Shown: piece by piece, positions 1 through 5,509 of the stretch
Layout: each line of letters starts with the position of its first letter
Numbering within the stretch: the stretch's first letter is position 1
NCBI GenBank assembly: GCA_017444545.1
Contig: JAFSWJ010000311.1
Span: forward strand, 1 to 5,694
DNA length: 5,694 nucleotides
Direction of reading: 5' to 3'
Origin: Lachnospiraceae bacterium
GTDB lineage: Bacteria; Bacillota; Clostridia; Lachnospirales; Lachnospiraceae
The notes under the pieces: generated by a model
Databases searched by the model: none
The model's input: only the letters and a program-made list of their open reading frames with translations
What the model was told of the DNA's origin: nothing
Position numbers and translations under genes: made by a program

Positions 1-401
1 ACAAGGCATCAAAACTCATGGAGACACTGCATGTGGCAGACTGCCTGACTGAGATATGGACACTGTTCAAAAGATGTAATAAATACATAGATGAGACGGA
101 ACCCTGGGTATTGGCAAAGGATGAAGCAAAAAAAGACAGGCTTTCAGTTGTCCTCTATAATCTCCTTGACTGTATCGCTATAGGGGCGGCCCTTTTAAGG
201 AGCTTCCTGCCTGAGACAGCAGAAAAGATCCTGTCCCAGCTGAATACAAAGGAACCGGCATTTGATGATTGCGGCAAAAGGGGAGCCTTTGTTTCAGGTA
301 CAAAGGTCACGGAGGATCCGGAAACACTTTTTGAAAGAAGAAAGATGGCAGATGTCATGAAGAAAGTAGACGAGTTGTATCCGCCGAAAAAAAAGGATTA
401 A
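1..401 (+). CDS. metG: Methionyl-tRNA synthetase, C-terminal fragment (5' end outside window)
   Basis: This is the 3' end of the class I synthetase that charges tRNA-Met with methionine in the cytoplasm. The frame is open from base 3, so the ATG at 18 is an internal methionine (MET in METLHVAD), not a start. About 132 residues are visible. They match the helical anticodon-binding domain of MetG, including the hallmark RCNKYIDETEPW (bases about 72-107), which lies near the anticodon-recognition region of this family. The chain ends soon after this domain, with a short basic tail (PPKKKD), so the C-terminal EMAP/Trbp111-like tRNA-binding domain found on many bacterial MetG proteins is absent. 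This therefore looks like the short form of the enzyme. The next gene starts 3 nt after the stop, which suggests co-transcription. The catalytic HIGH and KMSKS motifs lie outside the window and cannot be checked. Confidence 0.93.
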   Translation, partial: KASKLMETLHVADCLTEIWTLFKRCNKYIDETEPWVLAKDEAKKDRLSVVLYNLLDCIAIGAALLRSFLPETAEKILSQLNTKEPAFDDCGKRGAFVSGTKVTEDPETLFERRKMADVMKKVDELYPPKKKD

Positions 402-404
402 TGT

Positions 405-1331
405 ATGGAAGAATTCAGGATAGATTCAAGGGATATGAAGACAAAGCTGGCGGCATACCAGTGGACTCCGAAGGGAGAGGTGAGGGCAGTCCTCATTCTT
501 GTCCATGGAATGAGCGAGCACATGGGCAGATACGATGAGATGGCGGCCTATCTCAATACAAAGGGGATACTGGTGGCGGGTATCGATCTTTTGGGACACG
601 GCAGGTCTGCCCAGAGTCCCGATGAATTTGGGTATTTCTGCGAAAGAGACGCCGCAACTGTTGTTGTGCGTGATGTACACAGGCTCAAGAAAACGGTTCA
701 GGACAAATATCCCGGTGTGCCGGTCTTTCTCTTCGGTCATTCCATGGGTTCGTATATAGCAAGGAACTATATCGAAAGATACGGTACGGGAATACAGGGA
801 GTCATCATCCAGGGAGGCGGAGAAGAAAGCACATTGAAGCTGAAACTGGGAAAAGCATTTGCCATATTCATGGGAAAAATGAAGGGCGATCACTATCGGA
901 GCAGACTCTGCACGGCGATGACTCTGGGGCCATTCATCCGGTCTGTAAAAGACGGTGAGAGCGTGAACTCCTGGATCTGCAAAAATCCGGAGGTGGTGAA
1001 AAAATATGACAGCGATCCTTTATGCGGGTTCATTTTTACGACAAACGGATATGAAACGCTGACAGAGATCTCCATCAGGAGCGGAAACAAAAAACTGATG
1101 GCAAGCGTTCCGTCAGGACTTCGCATGTATATCATATCCGGAAAAGAGGATCCCGTGGGCGGCATGGGAGAGGGAGTAAAAAAGATGTATGAAAAATACA
1201 AAGCCGCGGGAGTCGAAGACGTTAAAATTGAGCTGGTTGATGATGCCAGACATGAGCTTCACAATGAAGCCATGAGATATGAGATCTTTGACAGGATCTC
1301 GGAGTTTATTCTCAGGCCTGAAAAAGCCTGA
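405..1331 (+). CDS. Alpha/beta hydrolase, monoacylglycerol lipase / lysophospholipase type
   Basis: A 308-residue single-domain serine hydrolase of the Hydrolase_4 (serine aminopeptidase S33 / MGLL-like) family, which usually cleaves lipid or other esters. No signal peptide is visible, so it is probably cytoplasmic. The oxyanion-hole segment LVHGMSEHMGRY begins near residue 32, followed by DLLGHGRS (61-68). The nucleophile elbow GHSMGS (111-116) places the catalytic serine at 113. The acid is probably Asp249 in SGKEDPVGG, and the base is His283 in ARHELHNE. Residues of about 138-205 form the variable cap that would set substrate choice. The full triad is present, so the enzyme should be active. 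The start ATG has an AAAAGGAT ribosome site about 7 nt upstream, within the end of metG. Its natural substrate cannot be read from sequence: monoacylglycerol, lysophospholipid and plant or xenobiotic esters are all possible. Confidence 0.9.
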   Translation: MEEFRIDSRDMKTKLAAYQWTPKGEVRAVLILVHGMSEHMGRYDEMAAYLNTKGILVAGIDLLGHGRSAQSPDEFGYFCERDAATVVVRDVHRLKKTVQDKYPGVPVFLFGHSMGSYIARNYIERYGTGIQGVIIQGGGEESTLKLKLGKAFAIFMGKMKGDHYRSRLCTAMTLGPFIRSVKDGESVNSWICKNPEVVKKYDSDPLCGFIFTTNGYETLTEISIRSGNKKLMASVPSGLRMYIISGKEDPVGGMGEGVKKMYEKYKAAGVEDVKIELVDDARHELHNEAMRYEIFDRISEFILRPEKA

Positions 1332-1345
1332 AAGAGGAGGAAAAA

Positions 1346-2371
1346 ATGAAAAGATTATCGGCTGTGATATTATCGTTGATACTGTGCGCCATGTCAGTGG
1401 TACCGGTGCTTGCAGATGATGCAGCAAAGGTTATAACCTTTCCGGGACAGGAAGGAGGGCAGACGGTAACCCAGCCTGCCGCTGAGCAGCCTGCACAGAC
1501 ACCCGCGGCCAGGGTTCCCTATCTTGCCCTGGGGGCAGATCTTTCCCCTGAGCAGCTGGCCACGGTACTGACACTTATGGGACTTGGCGGAGTGGATATC
1601 AGCTCCTACAATGTGGTCTATGTAACAAATGCAGAGGAGCATCAGTATCTGGATTCCTACATTGATCCTGCCGTTATAGGAACGAAATCCCTTTCGTCTG
1701 TTCTCGTCAGACCTGCGGAATCAGGTCACGGAATAAACGTTGCGACACAGAATATCAACTATTGTACGGAAGGAATGTACAAAAATGCCCTTCTGACAGC
1801 AGGTGTTGAGAATGCCGACATTCTTGTTGTGGGACCTACACCCATTTCCGGAACAGCGGCTCTCATAGGGGCACTCAAGGCTTATGCGGATATGACGGAC
1901 ACAAAGGTCAATGAGCAGGCTCTTGATACATCCCTGAACGAGCTTGTGACCACAGGACAGCTGGAGGAAGCGCTTGACGGTGCGTCGAAGGAAGATGTTG
2001 AGGCCATGATAGCCTTCATCAAGGCTGAGATCGCCGGCAAAAAGCTGGATACCAGGGAAGAGATCGAGGCAGCAGTCAGACAGGCTGTCAAGGACTATAA
2101 CGGAAATATAGAGCTGTCAGAGGATGAGATAAAACAGATAGTTGATCTCATGGTCAAGATCAAAAAGCTGGGTCTGGATTACAATACACTCCTCGATCAG
2201 GCAGCGGATATATATGAAAAATTCGGTGACAAGCTCACGGCAGAAGATCTTTCAAAGATGGCAGCCGAGGGGGTCATGGCCGGCTTCAAACAAAAGGTTT
2301 CGGAAACCTTCACAGGCATTTTTGACGGCATCAAAAATTTCTTTTCAGGTATTTTCGGCGGCAAAAAATGA
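1346..2371 (+). CDS. Secreted DUF1002 family protein (YpuA-like)
   Basis: A 341-residue exported protein of unknown function. Residues 1-23 form a classic signal peptide: MKR, a hydrophobic core, then a likely cut after VLA before DDAAK. Cys14 sits inside the core without a small residue before it, so this is not a lipoprotein box. A Pro/Gln/Ala-rich linker (about 31-57) leads into the DUF1002 domain (about 58-182), recognised by LGADLSPEQ, VTNAEEHQYL, the INVATQNINYCTEGMY stretch and VVGPTPISGTAALIG. B. subtilis YpuA is a known member of this family. Residues 183-320 are charged and helical, and the protein ends in a Gly/Phe-rich tail, FTGIFDGIKNFFSGIFGGKK (322-341), that could form an amphipathic helix. 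A strong AGAGGAGG site (1333-1340) sits 5 nt before the ATG. The stop overlaps the next start by 4 nt. The family assignment is firm, but the function is unknown. Confidence 0.9.
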   Translation: MKRLSAVILSLILCAMSVVPVLADDAAKVITFPGQEGGQTVTQPAAEQPAQTPAARVPYLALGADLSPEQLATVLTLMGLGGVDISSYNVVYVTNAEEHQYLDSYIDPAVIGTKSLSSVLVRPAESGHGINVATQNINYCTEGMYKNALLTAGVENADILVVGPTPISGTAALIGALKAYADMTDTKVNEQALDTSLNELVTTGQLEEALDGASKEDVEAMIAFIKAEIAGKKLDTREEIEAAVRQAVKDYNGNIELSEDEIKQIVDLMVKIKKLGLDYNTLLDQAADIYEKFGDKLTAEDLSKMAAEGVMAGFKQKVSETFTGIFDGIKNFFSGIFGGKK

Positions 2372-2850
2372 GCGGCGACTATTGTGTCAGGATGATAGAA
2401 AGAAATGAATGGGAGGACGCTATGGCTTTGTGCTGGAGCGTCTTTCTTGAATGTGAAAGCCACCTGTACAGTATCGAAGGTCAGGAAAACTTCAAAAGAT
2501 TTCTGGATGATGAGACGCTTTACAGGGTTTTTCTGAACGGAGGCTATCCTGTTTGTGCGGCTTTTTTCGGGGAAAGGATCATCGGTGTGGCTGCAGTCAG
2601 GAGTGGTCCTCATCTGTCACTTCTCTTTGTAGACAGGAATTTCCAGAGAAGAGGGGTGGCAACGGCGCTGCTGGGGTACATGATCGAGTATTTATTATCC
2701 CGCCGTACGGGACTCGGCGATGAAAAGATGACGGTCAATGCTTCGCCCGTGGGGATCGGATTTTATCACAGGAGAGGTTTTCGGGATACGGGACCCGAGC
2801 AGATAAAAGACGGGATACTTTATACTCCGATGGAAATCATGTTAAGATAA
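2368..2850 (+). CDS. GNAT family N-acetyltransferase
   Basis: A 160-residue single-domain protein of the GCN5-related acetyltransferase fold, which moves an acetyl group from acetyl-CoA to an amine. The N-terminus (CVRMIERNEWEDAMAL) matches the usual beta1-alpha1 opening. Strand beta4 is LSLLFVDRNF (83-92), followed by the pyrophosphate-binding loop QRRGVA (93-98), a good fit to Q/R-x-x-G-x-G/A. FYHRRGF (132-138) is the common beta5-alpha4 motif preceding the final strands. The ATG shares bases with the TGA of the DUF1002 gene (ATGA), and no strong ribosome site precedes it, so it is probably translated by coupling. An internal ATG at 2392 is possible but would cut off the first strand. The acceptor substrate is unknown; small molecule, peptide and ribosomal protein are all possible. 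Confidence 0.88.
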   Translation: MSGDYCVRMIERNEWEDAMALCWSVFLECESHLYSIEGQENFKRFLDDETLYRVFLNGGYPVCAAFFGERIIGVAAVRSGPHLSLLFVDRNFQRRGVATALLGYMIEYLLSRRTGLGDEKMTVNASPVGIGFYHRRGFRDTGPEQIKDGILYTPMEIMLR

Positions 2851-2870
2851 TAAAAACGCGGGAGGTAGCG

Positions 2871-4013
2871 ATGATAACCAATCAGGTGATCAGGAAATGC
2901 ATAGAGGATATCCATGAATGTACCGGTGCGGATATAAGCGTGTTTGAGGTCAGCGGAATGGTTGCCGCATCGACTATGGAATCTCAGGATATCAATCCGG
3001 AGAGCATCCGGACTTTTTACACAAGCCAGGCGGATTCCCAGGTGATGGGTGAGCACCAGCTTTTCAGGGTCATGGATGAGGAGGAAACGCTGTTCATCCT
3101 GGTGGTGAAGGGCTCGGAGGATGCCGCCATGGTCGGGAGGATGACGGGTCTGAATCTGGAGGGACTTGTCACCGCTTACAAGGAAAGGTTTGACAGCAAC
3201 AATTTCTTTCAGAATCTCCTGTTGGACAATATGCTGAGCGTCGACATATACAACCAGGCCAGAAAGCTCCGCATACCCACGGATGTAACCAGGGTTGTTT
3301 ATATCATAGAGCCCCAGTCCGACAAAGGGAGCACGGGGCTGGAATTCATCCGTTCTCTATATGCCGACAGTGAAAATGATTTTGTGACGGCGGTCGACGA
3401 AAAAAATGTGATCCTGGTCAAAACGGTGGATCCCGGGGATGAACGGGAAGTACCGGCGGCTGATCCCGGTGAGGATACGGAAGACGGGGATGAGTTTGAG
3501 GAAAGGAGAGATCCTCTGTCAGATATCGCAAAGGCGCTTGTTTCCACCATGAATTCGGAGCTGATGGTCAAAGCCAGGGTTTCCTACGGAACTGTCGAAT
3601 CCGATATCAGGCGGGTTTCCCAGTCCTACAAGGAAGCAAAAATGGCGCTTGAAGTCGGAAAGGTTTTCTATCCTGAAAGAGATGTGGTCGGTTACAATTC
3701 GCTGGGTATAGGCAGGCTCGTCTATCAGCTGCAGCCTACGCTGTGTGATATCTTTCTGCACGAGGTGTTCGGTGAAAACATTCCGAAGCAGTTTGATGAT
3801 GAGACCCTCATCACCGTCAACAAGTTTTTTGAAAACAGCCTGAACGTGTCCGAGACGTCAAGGCAGCTTTTTGTCCACAGGAACACGCTGGTCTACAGGA
3901 TCGAAAAACTTGAAAAGATGACAGGTCTGGACATCAGGAAATTTGACGATGCACTGACCCTCAAGATGGCTCTGATGGTCATGGATTATATGAGATATAT
4001 CAATTCCAGATAG
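2871..4013 (+). CDS. PucR/CdaR-type transcriptional regulator with C-terminal helix-turn-helix
   Basis: A 380-residue cytoplasmic DNA-binding regulator. The N-terminal part (about 1-105; ICEDI-like helix, then GADISVFEVSGMVAAST) resembles the sensory domains of CdaR-type proteins that bind small molecules. A central domain (about 135-265), of the kind called GGDEF-like in PucR proteins, ends in the signature SQSYKEAKMALEVG (250-263). The C-terminal HTH_30 domain (about 320-372) carries LNVSETSRQLFVHRNTLVYRIEKL, in which VHRNTLVYRI is the recognition-helix motif of this family. A 28-residue acidic insert (187-214; 14 Asp/Glu) interrupts the central domain. GGGAGG (2860-2865), 5 nt before the ATG, supports the start. 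It follows the GNAT gene by 20 nt and precedes the activase by 4 nt. Its ligand and targets are unknown; regulation of its own operon is possible but not shown. Confidence 0.87.
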   Translation: MITNQVIRKCIEDIHECTGADISVFEVSGMVAASTMESQDINPESIRTFYTSQADSQVMGEHQLFRVMDEEETLFILVVKGSEDAAMVGRMTGLNLEGLVTAYKERFDSNNFFQNLLLDNMLSVDIYNQARKLRIPTDVTRVVYIIEPQSDKGSTGLEFIRSLYADSENDFVTAVDEKNVILVKTVDPGDEREVPAADPGEDTEDGDEFEERRDPLSDIAKALVSTMNSELMVKARVSYGTVESDIRRVSQSYKEAKMALEVGKVFYPERDVVGYNSLGIGRLVYQLQPTLCDIFLHEVFGENIPKQFDDETLITVNKFFENSLNVSETSRQLFVHRNTLVYRIEKLEKMTGLDIRKFDDALTLKMALMVMDYMRYINSR

Positions 4014-4017
4014 GTAT

Positions 4018-4713
4018 ATGAGGATATACGGACTGACAAAAACAACGCTTCTTGATTACCCGGGGAGAACGGCTTGCACGGTCTTTGCGGGTAATTGTAA
4101 TTTTCGCTGCATCTATTGCCACAATTTTGAGCTTGTGACAGATCCGCCGCAGGATTCCATAATAAAAGAAGAGGAAATTATTGCCTTTCTTGAAAAAAGG
4201 AAAAACGTCCTGCAGGGTATCTGCATCAGCGGAGGAGAGCCGACTCTGGATCCGGGGCTGAAGGATTTCATCAAAAAAGTCAGGGATACCGGCTATCCTG
4301 TAAAGCTGGATACCAACGGCTACAGACCTGAAGTCCTGAAAGAACTCCTGTCAGAAGGGCTGATCGATATGGTTGCAATGGATATCAAGACCGACAGGGA
4401 AAGATATCCGGTTTTGACCGGGATCCCGGGACTTGATATAAAAAAACTGGATGAGAGTGTGAAACTGATCATGGAAAGCGGAATCGAATATGAATTCCGG
4501 TGCACGGTGATCAGGGGCTTCTTTGATGAGAAGGCGTCACATGACGTTGGAGTGTGGCTTGAGGGAGCAGAAAGACTCTTTCTGCAGGAATACGAGGAAA
4601 GTGAAAATGTGCCTGACAGGACACTGCAGGCTGCATCAAAAGAAGAAATGGAAAAATATCGGGAGATCCTTTCAGGATATATCAAAGAGGTGAAGCTGCG
4701 TGGCATCGACTGA
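4018..4713 (+). CDS. nrdG: Radical SAM anaerobic ribonucleotide reductase activating protein (NrdG2-like)
   Basis: A 231-residue radical S-adenosylmethionine enzyme. The cluster motif C27-NFR-C31-IY-C34 (CxxxCxxC) would hold a [4Fe-4S] cluster that splits SAM, and SGGEP (71-75) is the SAM amino-group binding motif. The opening GLTKTTLLDYPGRTACTVF and the NVPDRTL segment near the end are typical of the family annotated as anaerobic ribonucleoside-triphosphate reductase activating protein. Such proteins place the glycyl radical on NrdD so that dNTPs can be made without oxygen. No nrdD is visible here, so the partner must be elsewhere, and another glycyl-radical enzyme cannot be excluded as the target. 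The start lies 4 nt after the regulator's stop and has only a weak ribosome site (GATAGG overlapping that stop), so coupling is likely. The 3' end overlaps tadA by 14 nt. Confidence 0.86.
   Translation: MRIYGLTKTTLLDYPGRTACTVFAGNCNFRCIYCHNFELVTDPPQDSIIKEEEIIAFLEKRKNVLQGICISGGEPTLDPGLKDFIKKVRDTGYPVKLDTNGYRPEVLKELLSEGLIDMVAMDIKTDRERYPVLTGIPGLDIKKLDESVKLIMESGIEYEFRCTVIRGFFDEKASHDVGVWLEGAERLFLQEYEESENVPDRTLQAASKEEMEKYREILSGYIKEVKLRGID
4686..4692 (+). promoter_or_regulatory. Ribosome binding site that decides the tadA GTG start
   Basis: AGAGGTG lies inside the 3' end of the nrdG-like gene, 7 nt before GTG at 4700. It fits the anti-Shine-Dalgarno partner well. The next in-frame ATG (4724) has no comparable site at a usable distance and would remove residues that align with the normal TadA N-terminus. 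Confidence 0.7.
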
Positions 4714-5161
4714 CGAACGCTTCATGAAGGAAGCACTAAAACAGGCAAAAAAGGCTTATGATGCCGGCGAAGTTCCAATAGGAGCAGTCATAGTCTGTGA
4801 CGGAAAGATAGTCGGCAGGGGCTATAACAGGAGAAACACAGACAGGGTATCCCTGGCTCATGCCGAGATAACGGCCATAAAAAAGGCTTCAAAAAAGCTG
4901 GGAGACTGGAGACTTGAAGGCTGTACCATATACATCACTTTAGAGCCCTGTCCGATGTGCGCCGGCGCCATAGTCCAGTCCAGGATAGACAGATGTGTAT
5001 TTGCCTGTGTCTCAGACAAGGCCGGATCAGCCGGATCAGTCATAAATCTGCTTGATGTGAAAGCACTGAACCATCAGGTGGAATGTACACAGGGTATTTT
5101 GGAGGATGACTGCAGGGAACTGCTTCAGAAGTTTTTCAAAGAACTTCGGGAGCGGACTTAG
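4700..5161 (+). CDS. tadA: tRNA-specific adenosine-34 deaminase TadA
   Basis: A 153-residue zinc deaminase that converts A34 to inosine in the anticodon of tRNA-Arg(ACG), allowing decoding of CGU, CGC and CGA. The zinc and catalytic motifs are complete: HAE (54-56) gives the zinc ligand His54 and proton shuttle Glu56, and PCPMC (83-87) gives zinc ligands Cys84 and Cys87. GEVPIGAVIV (23-32), the Asn of GYNRRN, and the DKAGSAGSVINLL segment are typical of TadA rather than of cytidine or guanine deaminases. Length is normal for the family. It begins with GTG, read as Met, 14 nt inside the end of the radical SAM gene. It is the last gene of the tight cluster and is followed by the SRP RNA, the same tadA-SRP RNA order seen in Bacillus, which supports the assignment. 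Confidence 0.96.
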   Translation: MASTDERFMKEALKQAKKAYDAGEVPIGAVIVCDGKIVGRGYNRRNTDRVSLAHAEITAIKKASKKLGDWRLEGCTIYITLEPCPMCAGAIVQSRIDRCVFACVSDKAGSAGSVINLLDVKALNHQVECTQGILEDDCRELLQKFFKELRERT

Positions 5162-5163
5162 CG

Positions 5164-5263
5164 AACAGGGGGACGGTTCTCTGTTTTGGTTTTTCACGAA
5201 ACTTCAACAGGGGGGGGACGGTTCTCTGTTTTGGTTTTTTACGAAACAGAGAACTGTCCCCCC
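5164..5263 (+). repeat. Tandem REP-like hairpin repeat (two left arms, one right arm)
   Basis: Two near-identical units stand head to tail, starting 2 nt after the tadA stop: 5164-5202 and 5206-5247, separated by TTC. Each reads AACAG, a G run, ACGGTTCTCTGTTTTGG, five T, then C or T, then ACGAAAC. They differ by one substitution (C5195 versus T5240) and by G-run length (5 versus 8). Only the second unit is followed by the inverted arm (5244-5263). The core GGGGACGGTTCTCTG resembles, from memory, dispersed repeats linked to REP-associated tyrosine transposases (RAYT, Y1 family). No transposase is present in this window, so any mobility would be in trans. The link to RAYT is inference; the repeat structure itself is directly visible. 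Confidence 0.85.
5212..5263 (+). terminator. 20-bp hairpin after tadA, possible end of the operon transcript
   Basis: Bases 5212-5231 pair with 5244-5263 over 20 positions with one G-U wobble (G5220 with T5255), leaving a T-rich loop of about 12 nt. A U·G and a G-C pair could extend the stem inward. The stem is very stable and lies just past the last gene, so it should protect or end the upstream mRNA. It is not a classic intrinsic terminator, because the bases after it (ATTTAATGAG) lack a T tract. A REP-like mRNA stabiliser or an imperfect terminator are the two readings. The hairpin is certain as sequence; the terminator role is not. Confidence 0.35.
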
Positions 5264-5278
5264 ATTTAATGAGTTGCC

Positions 5279-5307
5279 TTGACTAATATATCGCTCGATA
5301 ATAAAAT
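5279..5307 (+). promoter_or_regulatory. Sigma-A-type promoter for the SRP RNA
   Basis: TTGACT (5279-5284, five of six to consensus) and TAAAAT (5302-5307, five of six) are separated by exactly 17 nt in A/T-rich DNA. The predicted start, about 7 nt downstream near 5314, falls at the 5' side of the outer SRP RNA stem, which supports the assignment. It lies 15 nt after the REP-like hairpin, so the SRP RNA appears to be transcribed separately from the tadA operon. Confidence 0.75.
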
Positions 5308-5313
5308 AAAAAA

Positions 5314-5461
5314 CAGCCGGCTGTCTGCCGGGCGTTGATCTTTCGGTCCTTCGCAATGGAAACCCGCGAACCGTGTCAGGTTGGGAACAAAGCAGCACTA
5401 AGTGGGATCTTTCATGTGACGAGGGGGTTCCGGGAAGGAGTCAGACAGGCAGCCGGTGTTT
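5314..5461 (+). ncRNA. ffs: Signal recognition particle RNA (4.5S-like, bacterial)
   Basis: This is the RNA scaffold of the signal recognition particle, which binds Ffh and targets nascent membrane and secreted proteins to FtsY and the Sec translocon. The diagnostic helix 8 is complete: GTCAGG (5375-5380), the stem TTG/CAA (5381-5383 with 5388-5390) closed by a GGAA tetraloop (5384-5387), and AGCAGC (5391-5396), flanked by GTG/CAC pairing (5373-5375 with 5396-5398). Further pairing supports a folded RNA: 5317-5327 with 5446-5456 (11 bp, one wobble), CCTTC 5348-5352 with GAAGG 5434-5438, and 5358-5365 with 5425-5431 with one bulged A. The ends are estimated from the promoter and from an outer AAACA/TGTTT pairing. 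At about 148 nt it is longer than E. coli 4.5S RNA but far shorter than the Bacillus form of about 270 nt, and an Alu-type domain was not seen. It follows tadA, as in Bacillus. Confidence 0.93.
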
Positions 5462-5509
5462 GTAAATAACAGATAAGCTGATTCATCTATAGAAAGGAGA
5501 AGGTATCAT
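5462..5509 (+). promoter_or_regulatory. Short leader and ribosome binding site of the sugar kinase gene
   Basis: These 48 nt separate the SRP RNA from the kinase start. AAAGGAGA (5493-5500) is a good ribosome site, with its AGGAG core 10 nt before the ATG at 5510. I see no hairpin with a T tract and no convincing promoter: TATAGA at 5488-5493 could be a -10, but nothing like a -35 stands 16-18 nt before it. The kinase may therefore be read from the SRP RNA promoter. Confidence 0.55.

Noticed and set aside
426..893. Long minus-strand open frame (155 codons) opposite the hydrolase gene
   Set aside because: The + strand gene has a complete catalytic triad and a ribosome site; the reverse frame is Cys/His-rich nonsense without recognisable motifs.
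1346..1390. Lipoprotein signal at Cys14 of the DUF1002 protein
   Set aside because: The residue before Cys is Leu, not a small residue, and a good signal peptidase I site (VLA before DD) follows.
2197..2613. Minus-strand open frame of 138 codons opposite the DUF1002/GNAT junction
   Set aside because: It runs antisense across two well-supported genes, lacks a ribosome site and shows no domain.
5021..5038. Perfect 9-bp tandem repeat GCCGGATCA x2 within tadA
   Set aside because: It encodes AGSAGS in the normal TadA DxKAGxAGS segment, so the repeat follows from conserved protein sequence.
5164..5263. Considered as a short CRISPR array
   Set aside because: Only two units with a 3-nt gap and no spacers; the structure is a tandem duplication with a hairpin.
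5297..5302. GATAAT considered as the -10 of the SRP RNA promoter
   Set aside because: It leaves only 12 nt from TTGACT; TAAAAT at 5302-5307 gives the ideal 17 nt.
5204..5398. Minus-strand 64-codon open frame across the repeat and SRP RNA
   Set aside because: It is built from the palindromic repeat and the SRP RNA complement, has no ribosome site and matches no family I know.
5457..5471. TGTT-N7-AACA dyad before the kinase, considered as an operator
   Set aside because: The arms are only 4 bp and the left arm is better explained as the 3' strand of the outer SRP RNA stem.
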